From positions 41,506-55,274 of the forward strand of contig QKYT01000184.1 of assembly GCA_003550305.1 (NCBI GenBank): DNA of 13,769 bases, read 5' to 3'. The stretch's first letter is position 1. Each line of letters begins with the position of its first letter. Positions 1 through 8,187 of this stretch are shown here, piece by piece. The translations under genes were made by a program, and so were the position numbers. The notes below the pieces were generated by a model, which had not been told where the DNA came from, searched no databases, and saw nothing but the letters and a program-made list of their open reading frames with translations. This stretch comes from Glomus cerebriforme (taxonomy: Eukaryota; Glomeromycota; Glomeromycetes; Glomerales; Glomeraceae).

Positions 1-1274
1 TTATACCAGTAAATAGCTTTATTATTATCATAATCATAATTATTAGTATCCATATAATAATTACCCAAGCAAAATTGTGCAGTTATATTTCCATTTTTCA
101 CTGCTTTTTCATACCAGTAAAAAGCTTTAGCTAAATCATTTTTTACTCCAATTCCACTCATGTAACAATCACCTAAATTTGTTTCTGCATCAGAATTACC
201 TCCTTTGGCAGCTTTTGAATACCATATAAATGCTTGATTTCCATCTTTGGATGTTCCAATTCCATTTTTATAGCAGTCACCTAACTTGTTTTGTGCAGAT
301 GAATATTCTTCTGTAGCAGATTTATAATACCATTCAAAAGCCCTTTTATCATCTTTATTTATTCCAATACCATTTTGATAACACATACCTAAATTATACT
401 GTGCATATAAATCTCCTTCATTAGCAGCTTTTAAATAACATTCAAAAGCTTTCTTTTCATCCTTTTTTGTTCCAATCCCATTTTGATAGCAATTTCCTAA
501 ATTATTCTGTGCGCTTGCATTTCCTCCTTCTGATGATTTTAAATAAAATTCAAATGCTTTGTTTTCATCTTTTTCTTTTCCTAATCCATATTGATAACTG
601 TAGCCTAAATTGTTTAATTCCCTCATTTTAACAAAATCTGTTTTGTTTTTATTTTTATCAATATGACCTTTATCTAATAATTCAAAATATTTTTCTATAG
701 TATTTATCTCATCTTTACATATATTTATTTCTAATCCATTAAAATCTTCAAACTGTTTTTGTGACATTACATGTTTAAACTTCTTTTCAATCAAATCTCT
801 TTTACTTAAAATAATATCTTTATAATAATAAAATGATAATAAATATTTTCCAATAATAATATCAAGTATTTGATATACGGAAACTAATTTCTCACTTTTT
901 TGATTATTAATAGATAATGAATATAATTTTAAAGATTCATACTTATCAATAACACATGAATTATCTATACCATGCTGATAAAAAAATCCAATCAAACTTG
1001 GAAACCAATTTTCCTTTTCTTCATGATTTTCCATTAATTCTAAAATTTGTTTAGAATCTTTTTTATTAATTTCAAAAAATTCTTTTACCCATTCCATTAA
1101 AATATTTTCAAATCTGTTAAAATTCTCTATTTTAATAACTTGACGATAGAAACCTTTTAAAAATTCCTTTAAGAAAATTTCATCATGCTTTGAAATATCA
1201 TTAATATTATAGCATTTTAAAAATTCTTTTAAGAAAATTTCATCATCATTTAAAATATTATTATTTAAAGACAT
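1..1274 (-). CDS. Sel1-like repeat protein, paralog A (3' end outside window)
   Basis: Single open frame of 424 codons from ATG at 1274 to the window edge, with no intron and no internal stop. Residues 1-220 are a non-array N-terminal region. It contains an isolated SLR-like stretch (about 91-123, SLIGFFYQHGID...) and then a hydrophobic helical segment (VYQILDIIIGKYLLSFYYYKD). From residue 221 a regular array of 36-residue SLRs begins (for example NNLGNCYQNGIGTKKDEKKA). Five and a half to six repeats are visible and the sixth is cut by the edge. SLRs are paired helices that form a solenoid for protein contacts; family members act as cytosolic adaptors, and the partner here is unknown. No signal peptide or membrane segment is convincing. 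It matches paralog B almost residue for residue through the N-terminal region, so the two are tandem duplicates. An extra copy of DEIFLKEFLK sits at residues 11-20. The start is supported because paralog B begins identically (ATGTCT, preceded by AAAACACA). Only the 3' extent is unknown. Confidence 0.88.
   Translation of the reverse strand, partial: MSLNNNILNDDEIFLKEFLKCYNINDISKHDEIFLKEFLKGFYRQVIKIENFNRFENILMEWVKEFFEINKKDSKQILELMENHEEKENWFPSLIGFFYQHGIDNSCVIDKYESLKLYSLSINNQKSEKLVSVYQILDIIIGKYLLSFYYYKDIILSKRDLIEKKFKHVMSQKQFEDFNGLEINICKDEINTIEKYFELLDKGHIDKNKNKTDFVKMRELNNLGYSYQYGLGKEKDENKAFEFYLKSSEGGNASAQNNLGNCYQNGIGTKKDEKKAFECYLKAANEGDLYAQYNLGMCYQNGIGINKDDKRAFEWYYKSATEEYSSAQNKLGDCYKNGIGTSKDGNQAFIWYSKAAKGGNSDAETNLGDCYMSGIGVKNDLAKAFYWYEKAVKNGNITAQFCLGNYYMDTNNYDYDNNKAIYWY
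1155..1262 (-). repeat. 60-bp-spaced tandem duplication in paralog A N-terminus
   Basis: The 48-base stretches at 1155-1202 and 1215-1262 match at 43 of 48 positions by my count and lie exactly 60 bases apart. In protein this duplicates NDISKHDEIFLKEFLK as NNILNDDEIFLKEFLK, residues 25-40 and 5-20. The frame is kept. Paralog B has one copy, so the duplication is specific to A, or B lost a copy. Confidence 0.8.
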
Positions 1275-1811
1275 TGTGTTTTTTTAAACGGTTAATTTGT
1301 TTATTTTGTTTTTTTTCCCTTTTTATTAAGCGGCCAAAATGAACTCTAATCTAGCAATGATTTTCAAAATAATTATGTATATTTTGAGTACAAGAAAAAA
1401 AATTAAAAATTACAACTATTTTATTAATTATTATAGATCGTCCAAAAAATTTTGCTTTTGTTATTTATTAATTATTGACGTATTAACTGCCTCATTCTTT
1501 TAATTCTTCATTTGTAATAAATTAATTCCAATATTGATAAACTGAAATATCATAGTTATCGCAGTGTTATCGCATATGAGTATAGACCAGTATTAGGCAT
1601 CATTAGTTAACACGTAACTTTACGAAATTTTAATTTTTCTTTAATGTAATTACGTAGCACATTAGCAATCTTAGAAATTACTCAATATCTTTTAGCTTAT
1701 AACTTTAATAACAAAATAAATAATTGAATAATTATCACACTGATTTTATTTATTGATGCGTAAATTAATTTTGATCTATATTTGCCGCAAAATTAAGGAG
1801 TTATCGATGGA

Positions 1812-1991
1812 ATGAATATTATTAACATAAAATTAAGATTCACAAAAGAAAAAGGTGTTGAGTTACCTAGCGAAAATTTTCATCACCGGGTGTCACATCC
1901 TTCCGCATTTCATTTTCTGGGAGGACAGTATTTTTTCATTAATGAAAAGCTATTCGTCACGCACTATCTGTCACATGAGCACCACTCTTAA
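1812..1991 (+). CDS. Small open frame of unknown meaning (59 codons)
   Basis: ATG at 1812 to TAA at 1989-1991, with an in-frame stop at 1794-1796 just upstream. The peptide begins MNIINIKLRFTKEKGVEL and continues with a His- and Phe-rich half. I do not recognise it. It overlaps the only GC-richer patch of this spacer, and its composition is less like random AT-rich sequence than other short frames nearby. No splice sites or homologue are visible. It could be a relic exon, part of a repeat, or chance. Confidence 0.15.
   Translation: MNIINIKLRFTKEKGVELPSENFHHRVSHPSAFHFLGGQYFFINEKLFVTHYLSHEHHS
1933..1948. repeat. Perfect 16-bp palindrome
   Basis: TTTTCATTAATGAAAA is its own reverse complement. 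It sits inside the GC-richer patch of the A-B spacer. Its function is unknown; in AT-rich DNA such a palindrome can arise by chance. Confidence 0.5.
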
Positions 1992-1992
1992 T

Positions 1993-2017
1993 GCCGGTCA
2001 AGACATTTAATACCGGC
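1993..2017. repeat. Short stem-loop with GC stem
   Basis: GCCGGT (1993-1998) pairs with ACCGGC (2012-2017) across a 13-base loop. The same two blocks also form a degenerate direct repeat, TTAATGCCGG and TTAATACCGG, 20 bases apart. It stands out because the surroundings are AT-rich. Confidence 0.4.
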
Positions 2018-2511
2018 TGTTTCGTAACATTTTTTTCAACTTACGGTAGTCAAAGGGTGTTCTATTGCGCCACAATAATATACAATAGTATGTCCGATTT
2101 ATCTCACGCACAAAAACAAGTCGTTTCAATTTGATATCAAATTAACGGTGTTCAAATTCTTTAGTACTCCTTAGTCTTGAAATTATTTAAATAAATGATC
2201 ATTTATAAAATCATTTATTATAAAAAGGTATATTACTGTACATAAAATAAAGCTGTGATCATGACAAATAATAACCATTTAACATTAATGTTGAATTCAT
2301 AGAAAAAAAAAATTATTAGTGCGGATTAATTAGTAAAAAATAGTTAAATTAATACTCAAAAAAAAAAAAATCACAAATCAGTTTATGAAATTATTTAAAA
2401 GCTTGAATTATAGTTTAATAAATGTAAGAATTATTACTATATAAGGTCAATAAATATCTCATATTATTCAGAACCTTAATTCATATTTTTTTTTTTAAAA
2501 AAAAATTGTTA

Positions 2512-5500
2512 TTACAAAAGTGACAAACTATTTAAAATTTTTTCAGCCTCCTGACATCCATTTTCTATGGCTTTTTTATACCAATAGATAGCATTATCTA
2601 AATTTTTTTCTATTTTTGTACCTTGTTCATATAAAAATGCAAGATTTTTTTGCGCCTTACTATTCCCTTTCTTAGCAGCCACCATATATAAATCAAATGC
2701 CTTTTCGTTATTAATATCAGTTCCAATACCCTTATCGTAACAGTATCCAAGTTTATATTGAGCTTTCATACATCCTTGATTGGCTGATTCTTTATAAAAT
2801 TCAAATGCTCTAATAAGATCTTGGCTCACACCTTTTCCTAATTCATAAAATTTACCCAATTTATATAACGCAAATTTTTTATCATTCTCCGCAGCTTTAT
2901 GATACCAATAATTAACTTTATCTAAATCAACATCTATTTCTTTGTCATTTACAACATTCTCAAACTTATATTCTTTACCAGCCGCTTCATTATATAATTC
3001 AAATCCTTTTTCCTTATTAATCTCAACGCCAATTCCATTTACAAAGCAATATCCGAGTTGAAATTTTGCTCCTACACACCCATTTTCTGCTGACTTTTTA
3101 TAAAAATCAAATGCTTTAACTAAATTTTTATTAATCCCAATTCCTAATTCGTAACATTTACCCAGATTATATTGTGCAATTTCATCCTCATTTTCTGCCG
3201 CTTTAGTGTACCAATAAAAAGCTTTTTTAAAATCCTTTTCTACTTCTTCGCCTCTTTCATACATAACTCCAAGATTATTTTGCGCTGCGCTATGACCTTT
3301 TTCGGCTGCAATATTATACAATTCAAATTCTTTTGATTTATTAGCTTCAATTCCAATACCATATGAATAATAATATCCGAGTTTAAATTGAGCATTCAAA
3401 TATTCTTTTTCGGCTAATTCTTTAATTAGTTCAAATGCTTTTTTCTCATCTTTATCGACTCCTTCACCTGATTCATATAATAAACTTAAATTATATTGTG
3501 CCTTATTATTTCCTTTTTCAGATGCCATTTTATATAATTCAAATGCTTTTTCTTTATTAATTTCAACTCCAATTCCATTTGAATAATAATATCCAAGTTG
3601 ATATTGAGCATTTAAAAATTCTTTTTCAGCCAATTCTTTAATTAGTTCAAATGCTTTTTTCTCATCTTTATCAACTCCTTCTCCTAATTGATATAATAAG
3701 CTTAAATTATATTTTGCATCATCATTCCCTTTTTCTGCTGCTATTTTGTATAATTCAAATGCTTTTAATTTATCGATATTAGTTCCAATTCCAACATCAT
3801 AATAATAACCGAGTTTAAATTGAGCACTTAAATATTTCTTTTTGGCTGATTCTTCAATATATTCAAAAGCTTTAACTTCATCTTTTTTAACTCCTAATCC
3901 GTTTTCATAACATTTACCTAAATTATATTGTGCAATTTCATTTTCTTTTTTCGCTGCTTTGTTATACCAGTCAATAGCTTTTTCTAGATCTTTTTCAACT
4001 ACGGTTCCATTTTTATAATAATTGCCTAAATTATTTTCTGCATCTGAATTTCCTCCATTAGCAGAATTTATAAACCATTCAAATGCTTTGTTTTTATCTT
4101 TCTCAACTCCTATTCCATCTTCATAACACAAGCCTAAATTATATTGTGCAACACTATCACCATTTTCTGCTGCTTTACTATACCAGTAAAAGGCTTTATC
4201 TATATCTTTTTCTATTCCAATTCCATTTTCATAACAATAACCTATACTTGTTTGTGCATTTAGATTTCCTCCTTTAGTGGCTTTCATAAACCATTCAAAT
4301 GCTTTTTTTTCATCTTTTTTATAACCTATTCCAATTTCATAACATATACCTAAATTATATTGTGCAATATCATTTCCATTTTCTGCTGATTTATTACACC
4401 AATAAATAGCCTTTTCTACATCTTTTTCTACACCATCCCCACCCATATAACAATAACTTAGGTTAATTTCAGCTTCTGAATTTCCTCCTTTGACAGCTTT
4501 TATATACCATTCAAATGCTTTATTTTCATCCTTGGATATTCCAGTCCCATTTTTATAACAATTACCCAAACTATTTTCTGCATTTGAATTTCCTCCTTTA
4601 GCAGCTTTTATATACCATCCAAATGCTTTATTTTCATCTTTAGATATTCCAATTCCATTTTGATAACAATTACCCAAACTATTTTGTGCAAGAGAATAAT
4701 CCCCTTTAGCAGATTTAAAATACCATTCAAAAGCTTTTTTATCATCTTTATTTATTCCAATTCCATTTCGATAACAATTAGCTAAATTATATTGTGCATA
4801 TAAATCACCTTCATTAGCAGCTTTTAAATAATATTCAAAAGCTTTATTTTCATCCATTTTTATTCCAATTCCATTTTGATAACAATAACCTAAATTATTT
4901 TGTGCACCTGAATAACCATTTTCTGATGATTTTAAATAACAATCAAATGCNNTAATTTCATCTTTTTCTTTTCCTAATCCATATTGATAACTGTAACCTA
5001 AATTATTTAGTTCTACTAAATCTTTATTTATTTGATTATTATTTTTATTAATAAAATCCTTATCTAATAATTCAAAATAATTTTCTATAGTAATAATTTC
5101 ATCTTTACATAAATTTATTTTTAAACCATTAAAATCTTCAAACTGATTTTGTGAAGTTACATGTAGATTTCCCAAAATTTTAAAATCATTTACAATAAAA
5201 TTTCTCTTAATTAAAATGATATCTTTATAATAATAAAATGATAATAAATATTTTGTAATAATAATATTAAGTATTTGATAAACAGAAATAAAATTTTGAA
5301 CATTATTAATTGATAATAAATATAAATTTAAAGATTTATTTTTATCAATAATACATGAATCATCTATATCATATTGATAAAAAAATCCTATTAAACTTGA
5401 AAACCAAATCATATTTTTTTCATGATTTTCCAATAATTTTAAAATAATTTTAGAATTTTTTTTATTTATTTTAAAAAAATATTTTATCCATTCTATTAAA

Positions 5501-5610
5501 ATTTCTTCAAATTTCTTATAATTTTCTATTTTTATAATTTGACGATAAAAACCTTTTAAAAATTCTTTTAAAAAAATTTCATCATTTTTTGAAATATTAT
5601 TTGAAGACAT
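2512..5610 (-). CDS. Sel1-like repeat protein, paralog B (complete, 1032 aa)
   Basis: Intronless frame from ATG at 5610 to TAA at 2512-2514. Residues 1-201 form the N-terminal region: a charged helix (DEIFLKEFLKGFYRQ), a degenerate lone SLR at about 72-103, and a hydrophobic helix at about 107-132 (VYQILNIIITKYLLSFYYY). Residues 202-1023 are about 23 consecutive SLRs of 36 residues with the consensus YNLGxCYxNGIGVxKDxxKAFEWYxKAAExGNxxAQ, followed by nine residues. Repeats 19 and 20 (850-882 and 883-915) are 33 residues long, and the second has lost the Gly-rich turn. Each unit should form two antiparallel helices, so the whole is a long solenoid expected to hold partner proteins in the cytosol; the partner is unknown. 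Bases 4951-4952 are unresolved (codon 220, ANN). Neighbouring repeats have Lys there, and ANN allows Lys. Paralog A lies downstream on the same strand. No signal peptide is seen. The family call is certain; the biological role is not. Confidence 0.95.
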   Translation of the reverse strand: MSSNNISKNDEIFLKEFLKGFYRQIIKIENYKKFEEILIEWIKYFFKINKKNSKIILKLLENHEKNMIWFSSLIGFFYQYDIDDSCIIDKNKSLNLYLLSINNVQNFISVYQILNIIITKYLLSFYYYKDIILIKRNFIVNDFKILGNLHVTSQNQFEDFNGLKINLCKDEIITIENYFELLDKDFINKNNNQINKDLVELNNLGYSYQYGLGKEKDEIXAFDCYLKSSENGYSGAQNNLGYCYQNGIGIKMDENKAFEYYLKAANEGDLYAQYNLANCYRNGIGINKDDKKAFEWYFKSAKGDYSLAQNSLGNCYQNGIGISKDENKAFGWYIKAAKGGNSNAENSLGNCYKNGTGISKDENKAFEWYIKAVKGGNSEAEINLSYCYMGGDGVEKDVEKAIYWCNKSAENGNDIAQYNLGICYEIGIGYKKDEKKAFEWFMKATKGGNLNAQTSIGYCYENGIGIEKDIDKAFYWYSKAAENGDSVAQYNLGLCYEDGIGVEKDKNKAFEWFINSANGGNSDAENNLGNYYKNGTVVEKDLEKAIDWYNKAAKKENEIAQYNLGKCYENGLGVKKDEVKAFEYIEESAKKKYLSAQFKLGYYYDVGIGTNIDKLKAFELYKIAAEKGNDDAKYNLSLLYQLGEGVDKDEKKAFELIKELAEKEFLNAQYQLGYYYSNGIGVEINKEKAFELYKMASEKGNNKAQYNLSLLYESGEGVDKDEKKAFELIKELAEKEYLNAQFKLGYYYSYGIGIEANKSKEFELYNIAAEKGHSAAQNNLGVMYERGEEVEKDFKKAFYWYTKAAENEDEIAQYNLGKCYELGIGINKNLVKAFDFYKKSAENGCVGAKFQLGYCFVNGIGVEINKEKGFELYNEAAGKEYKFENVVNDKEIDVDLDKVNYWYHKAAENDKKFALYKLGKFYELGKGVSQDLIRAFEFYKESANQGCMKAQYKLGYCYDKGIGTDINNEKAFDLYMVAAKKGNSKAQKNLAFLYEQGTKIEKNLDNAIYWYKKAIENGCQEAEKILNSLSLL
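3280..3819 (-). repeat. Higher-order duplication: two-SLR unit (216 bp) repeated
   Basis: Repeats 12-16 of paralog B (residues 598-777) alternate between two subtypes. Type 1 reads FKLGYYY...GIG...KAFELYKIAAEKG. Type 2 reads YNLSLLY...GEGVDKDEKKAFELIKELAEKE. Repeats 13 and 15 differ at only a few residues. At DNA level the block ATTAGTTCAAATGC recurs at 3425 and 3641, exactly 216 bases (two units) apart. This shows that recent growth of the array copied two repeats at a time. Confidence 0.85.
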
Positions 5611-6396
5611 TGTGTTTTAAAAAAAAAAAAAAAAGTTTTATGAAAGAGTTTTTATCGTTTTTTTGTTTGTGATTTTCACATCATCTGATTCAATTATTTG
5701 ACCACATGATTGCACATGTGACAATCTTCGGCAAATATTATATATGATTTTCAATCGATCATAAATAAATTTATCAAATGAAAATCTTTGAACTTTTTAA
5801 TAGTTTTTTATATTTGATTTTATCAGAGATTGGTAAACATTCATTTTAATGTCTCTAGATTCTTAGAAAAGTTATTTGTTAAGAAATTTAACTTAAATCT
5901 GATAAAGTTCCCCGTTACAGTACAGTATTATCCATCAAAAAAAGTATTTTAAAGTATTATTTATCAACATTTTTTGAAAATAATACAATAATTAATATAT
6001 AGTTTAATATTTTTATTGATTGTAAAATTTTTTTTGATAATTTTTTTAGAATAGTATCAAACACTTAATTAATAATTTTGTATCATATAGTATTTTTAGC
6101 AAACATAAAGCTAACTTTAAATAAACAAGAACAAGAACAAGATATTAGATTTAGTTCTATTATTAAAGGAAAATCTTGAAATAATTTATACATCAATTAA
6201 AATCAATAAAACAATATAAAAAATATACTATGCTCTTGAATTAAAGTTCTGATAAAGCATTACCATCTACACATCAAATTTACGTCCATATAAATGTTTT
6301 TGTATTTAATCATTATTTGATATGATCGTATATCAGTATACAGTATGAAATTTTGTAAAAACAATTTTTGACTGAATTAAAAATTAAAAGATTAAC
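5611..6396. other. Upstream region of paralog B, no gene seen
   Basis: AT-rich and without a supportable gene. It starts with a run of 16 A bases just before the paralog B start codon. ACCACATGAT and the palindrome CACATGTG (5713-5720) lie roughly 90-110 bases upstream of that ATG. A hexamer AACAAG is repeated three times at 6124-6141. Short open stretches around 6060-6180 have no recognisable similarity. Confidence 0.5.
5713..5720. promoter_or_regulatory. E-box-like palindrome CACATGTG upstream of paralog B
   Basis: The 8-bp palindrome CACATGTG lies about 103 bases upstream of the paralog B start, with a second CACATG at 5703-5708. CANNTG is the core bound by basic helix-loop-helix regulators in fungi. 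Position and symmetry make it a candidate operator; nothing in the sequence proves use. Confidence 0.3.
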
Positions 6397-6667
6397 TTAC
6401 ATGTTTTCAAAAAAAACAATACCATAATCTCNCTCTTTTTTAAATGATTGTTTTTCATTATTATATTTATATGCTGGTTGACACTCCAAAATCACATATA
6501 TATGGAATATTATTAAATAATATATTGACTGAATGGAAGTTTTTATGAATATTTAAAAGTCCTCTTGCAATATTTAATAAGTCATTAAATTTTGAATAAT
6601 AATTTTCAGAATTATTTAAATAATGATTTCTCAAATTTCTGTCTCCATAATATATAATATGAGACCA
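6397..6667 (-). pseudogene. Decayed protein-kinase catalytic segment
   Basis: Read on the minus strand, one frame gives YYGDRNLRNHYLNN, then LLNIARGLLNIHKN and FHSVNILFNNIPYICDFGV. These correspond to the hinge/alphaD region, helix E, the catalytic loop and the DFG motif of the Rhizophagus-type TKL kinases. The frame is then lost and resumes two bases out as QPAYKYNNEKQSFKKE and DYGIV, the start of the activation loop, and ends at TAA (6397-6399). The break lies near 6479-6484, where GTGT may once have been GTGTGT. The catalytic Asp of HKDFHSGN is Asn here, the following Gly is Val, and a few residues between helix E and the loop appear missing. No N-lobe, APE motif or C-lobe is found next to it. 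One ambiguous base (6432) falls inside. This is a dead fragment of a kinase distinct from the one at 8188. Confidence 0.75.
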
Positions 6668-6726
6668 TCATAATAATATTTGAAATATAAATATTAAGAT
6701 GAAATTTAATTGTATTAGATAGTTGA

Positions 6727-6746
6727 TATTTATTTATTTATTTATT
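6727..6746. repeat. Tetranucleotide microsatellite (TATT)5
   Basis: Five uninterrupted TATT units. This is an ordinary simple repeat in AT-rich DNA. Confidence 0.8.
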
Positions 6747-7070
6747 GGCAAATGAGAGAAATGTCTTTATTTAATTTGTAAAGTATTAGTAAGTACATGT
6801 AATAAACATAAATATAACTAACTAATACTAAATAAAAAATACCCGTCATAATGCTCAAGTAACCCTCTACCAAAAAGTATAAAATAAAATTATTTTATCT
6901 AATTATTAAATTTAAGGAATTTACTGCTAAAGAACAAAAATACTAATTGTATATGTTAAATTTATATCATCTAAAATTATATTTAAATTTTGAAATTTGT
7001 TAAAGCAACGGTAATTTACAAAATAAAATTTTATATGAAAAAAAATCATTAGCACTATGATTTGTCATAT

Positions 7071-7150
7071 CATGTGACTGGTTTATGTTCACGTGAATTG
7101 TAAAATTTTCTTTGACGTAAAAAAACTGTTTGAAATTGATCATGTGATCA
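7071..7150. promoter_or_regulatory. Cluster of E-box-like motifs
   Basis: CATGTGAC (7071-7078), the palindrome TTCACGTGAA (7088-7097) and TGATCATGTGATCA (7137-7150) lie within 80 bases. All carry the core CAYGTG. They are 100-180 bases before the PIF1 relic and might be a leftover promoter or a scattered regulatory module. Use is unproven. Confidence 0.3.
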
Positions 7151-7249
7151 TTTTTCTTTTTTTTTCTTTTCCAATATTGAAAGTAAATTCTTTTTTCTTT
7201 GATGATGTCTCATTTACTTGTTGACTTTTGATGTGAGTTAGATATACAA

Positions 7250-7423
7250 ATGTTTGTTAATGGACAAGCATATGTGGCAATGAGTCGAGCTACTTCCTGG
7301 CAAAACTTACAAATTACTTCTTTTGATCCAGATGCAATAAAAGTAGATAATTCAATGTTACGTGAATTAGATAGATTACAACAAAAATTTAATTCTATAT
7401 ATTCACAATACTTGAATTTTTAG
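7250..7423 (+). pseudogene. C-terminal relic of a PIF1-like DNA helicase
   Basis: Fifty-seven codons ending at TAG (7421-7423) read MFVNGQAYVAMSRATSWQNL, then QITSFDPDAIKVDNSMLREL and a final helical tail. GQ-YVA-SRAT is helicase motif VI of the PIF1/RecD-like superfamily 1B, and the next block (LQITSFDPDAIKVD) is the usual end of fungal PIF1-family proteins. The frame is closed by TGA at 7229-7231, and none of the ATPase motifs (Walker A, Walker B, motifs III-V) is found upstream, so more than 90 percent of the protein is gone. An AATAAA follows at 7473-7478 and may be the old polyadenylation signal. PIF1-like copies in such genomes are either cellular helicases or helicases of Helitron transposons; the fragment cannot decide which. 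Confidence 0.8.
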
Positions 7424-8187
7424 TTTTTAACTTTTCTAATCATTTTATATGTAAATTTTTATTGATTTATTTAATAAACTATTCAATATATTAAAATTCA
7501 CTCACAATACAGTTTTATATAAAGAAGAAAATAGACAGGAATATAATCATGTAAATCTAAGAAAAATCTCATAATCAAAAATTTAAAATTATCTATTATT
7601 GTCTTTTTTATTTAATAATTATTTTCCATGTTGATGTGATGAACGATGGATATATATACTGTATAGACAAAAAATTTGAAATTTACAAAATTACCAATCA
7701 TTAGAACTAAAGTTTTATTTTATGCTCATGTTGGAACGTAGTCTCGAGGTCTTTATTATTTGTCTACTTAAAATTATATGTTGAAGTATGAAACAAAAAA
7801 AAAATTTTTATATTGCAGTTTTGCAGATCTCTTAGAGTTGTTATAAAAATAAGTAAACATTAATCAAAACTGAAAAAAAATCATTCTAGCAGTTATTATT
7901 AATCTGAAATAATGTAACCAGCATATGGAAAGTTTTAAAATAATATAGTTTTATGAAACAATCACAGTAATTTTTTTGTTGTTTGATTTTTCTATGCCGA
8001 AATACTCGATCACTACAAAATATAAAAGCTAATGTACCTATCCATTCCAAATCGAAATTCTTAAAATTCCATGCATATGGAAAATCTGTAACAGAAAGTT
8101 CTATTTTATGTCATTGGATATAATTATATAAATAAATATGTTGAACTTCCCAAATTATAATTTTTTTTTATCGATTCTTGTAATAAA
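7424..8187. other. Spacer and promoter region of the TKL kinase gene
   Basis: About 760 bases, AT-rich, with no open frame of note on either strand. The last 80 bases contain a CCAAT element in reverse (ATTGG) and a TATA-like run, entered separately. Nothing else is recognised. Confidence 0.5.
8113..8138 (+). promoter_or_regulatory. Candidate core promoter of the kinase gene
   Basis: ATTGG, an inverted CCAAT box, at 8113-8117 is followed by TATATAAATAAATA at 8125-8138, about 50 bases before the start codon at 8188. The order and spacing suit a fungal promoter, but TATA-like runs are common in such AT-rich DNA. Confidence 0.35.

Larger units (their letters stand above)
1275..2511. other. Spacer between SLR paralogs A and B
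   Basis: About 1.24 kb without a convincing gene. It must hold the promoter of paralog A (read leftward from 1274) and the 3' untranslated region of paralog B (ending at 2512). The bases just upstream of both SLR start codons are alike (AAAACACAATG read on the minus strand). Most of the spacer is AT-rich, but about 1855-2110 is visibly GC-richer and contains a small open frame, a perfect 16-bp palindrome and a short stem-loop, entered separately. A second perfect 16-bp palindrome, ATAAATGATCATTTAT, lies at 2191-2206. Confidence 0.6.
6668..7249. other. Spacer between kinase relic and PIF1 relic
   Basis: AT-rich with no supportable gene. It contains an ATTT/TTTA microsatellite at 6727-6746 and a group of E-box-like sites near 7071-7150. 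I looked on the minus strand for the N-lobe of the decayed kinase and did not find it. Confidence 0.5.

Noticed and set aside
4083..4277. 64-codon plus-strand open frame
   Set aside because: It is the complement of the repeated SLR array of paralog B. The repeat periodicity keeps the opposite frame open, and the peptide is low-complexity Leu/His/Tyr.
2512..5000. CRISPR-like regular repeats
   Set aside because: The period is 108 bases, it is fully coding and the units are diverged; this is an SLR array in a eukaryotic gene.
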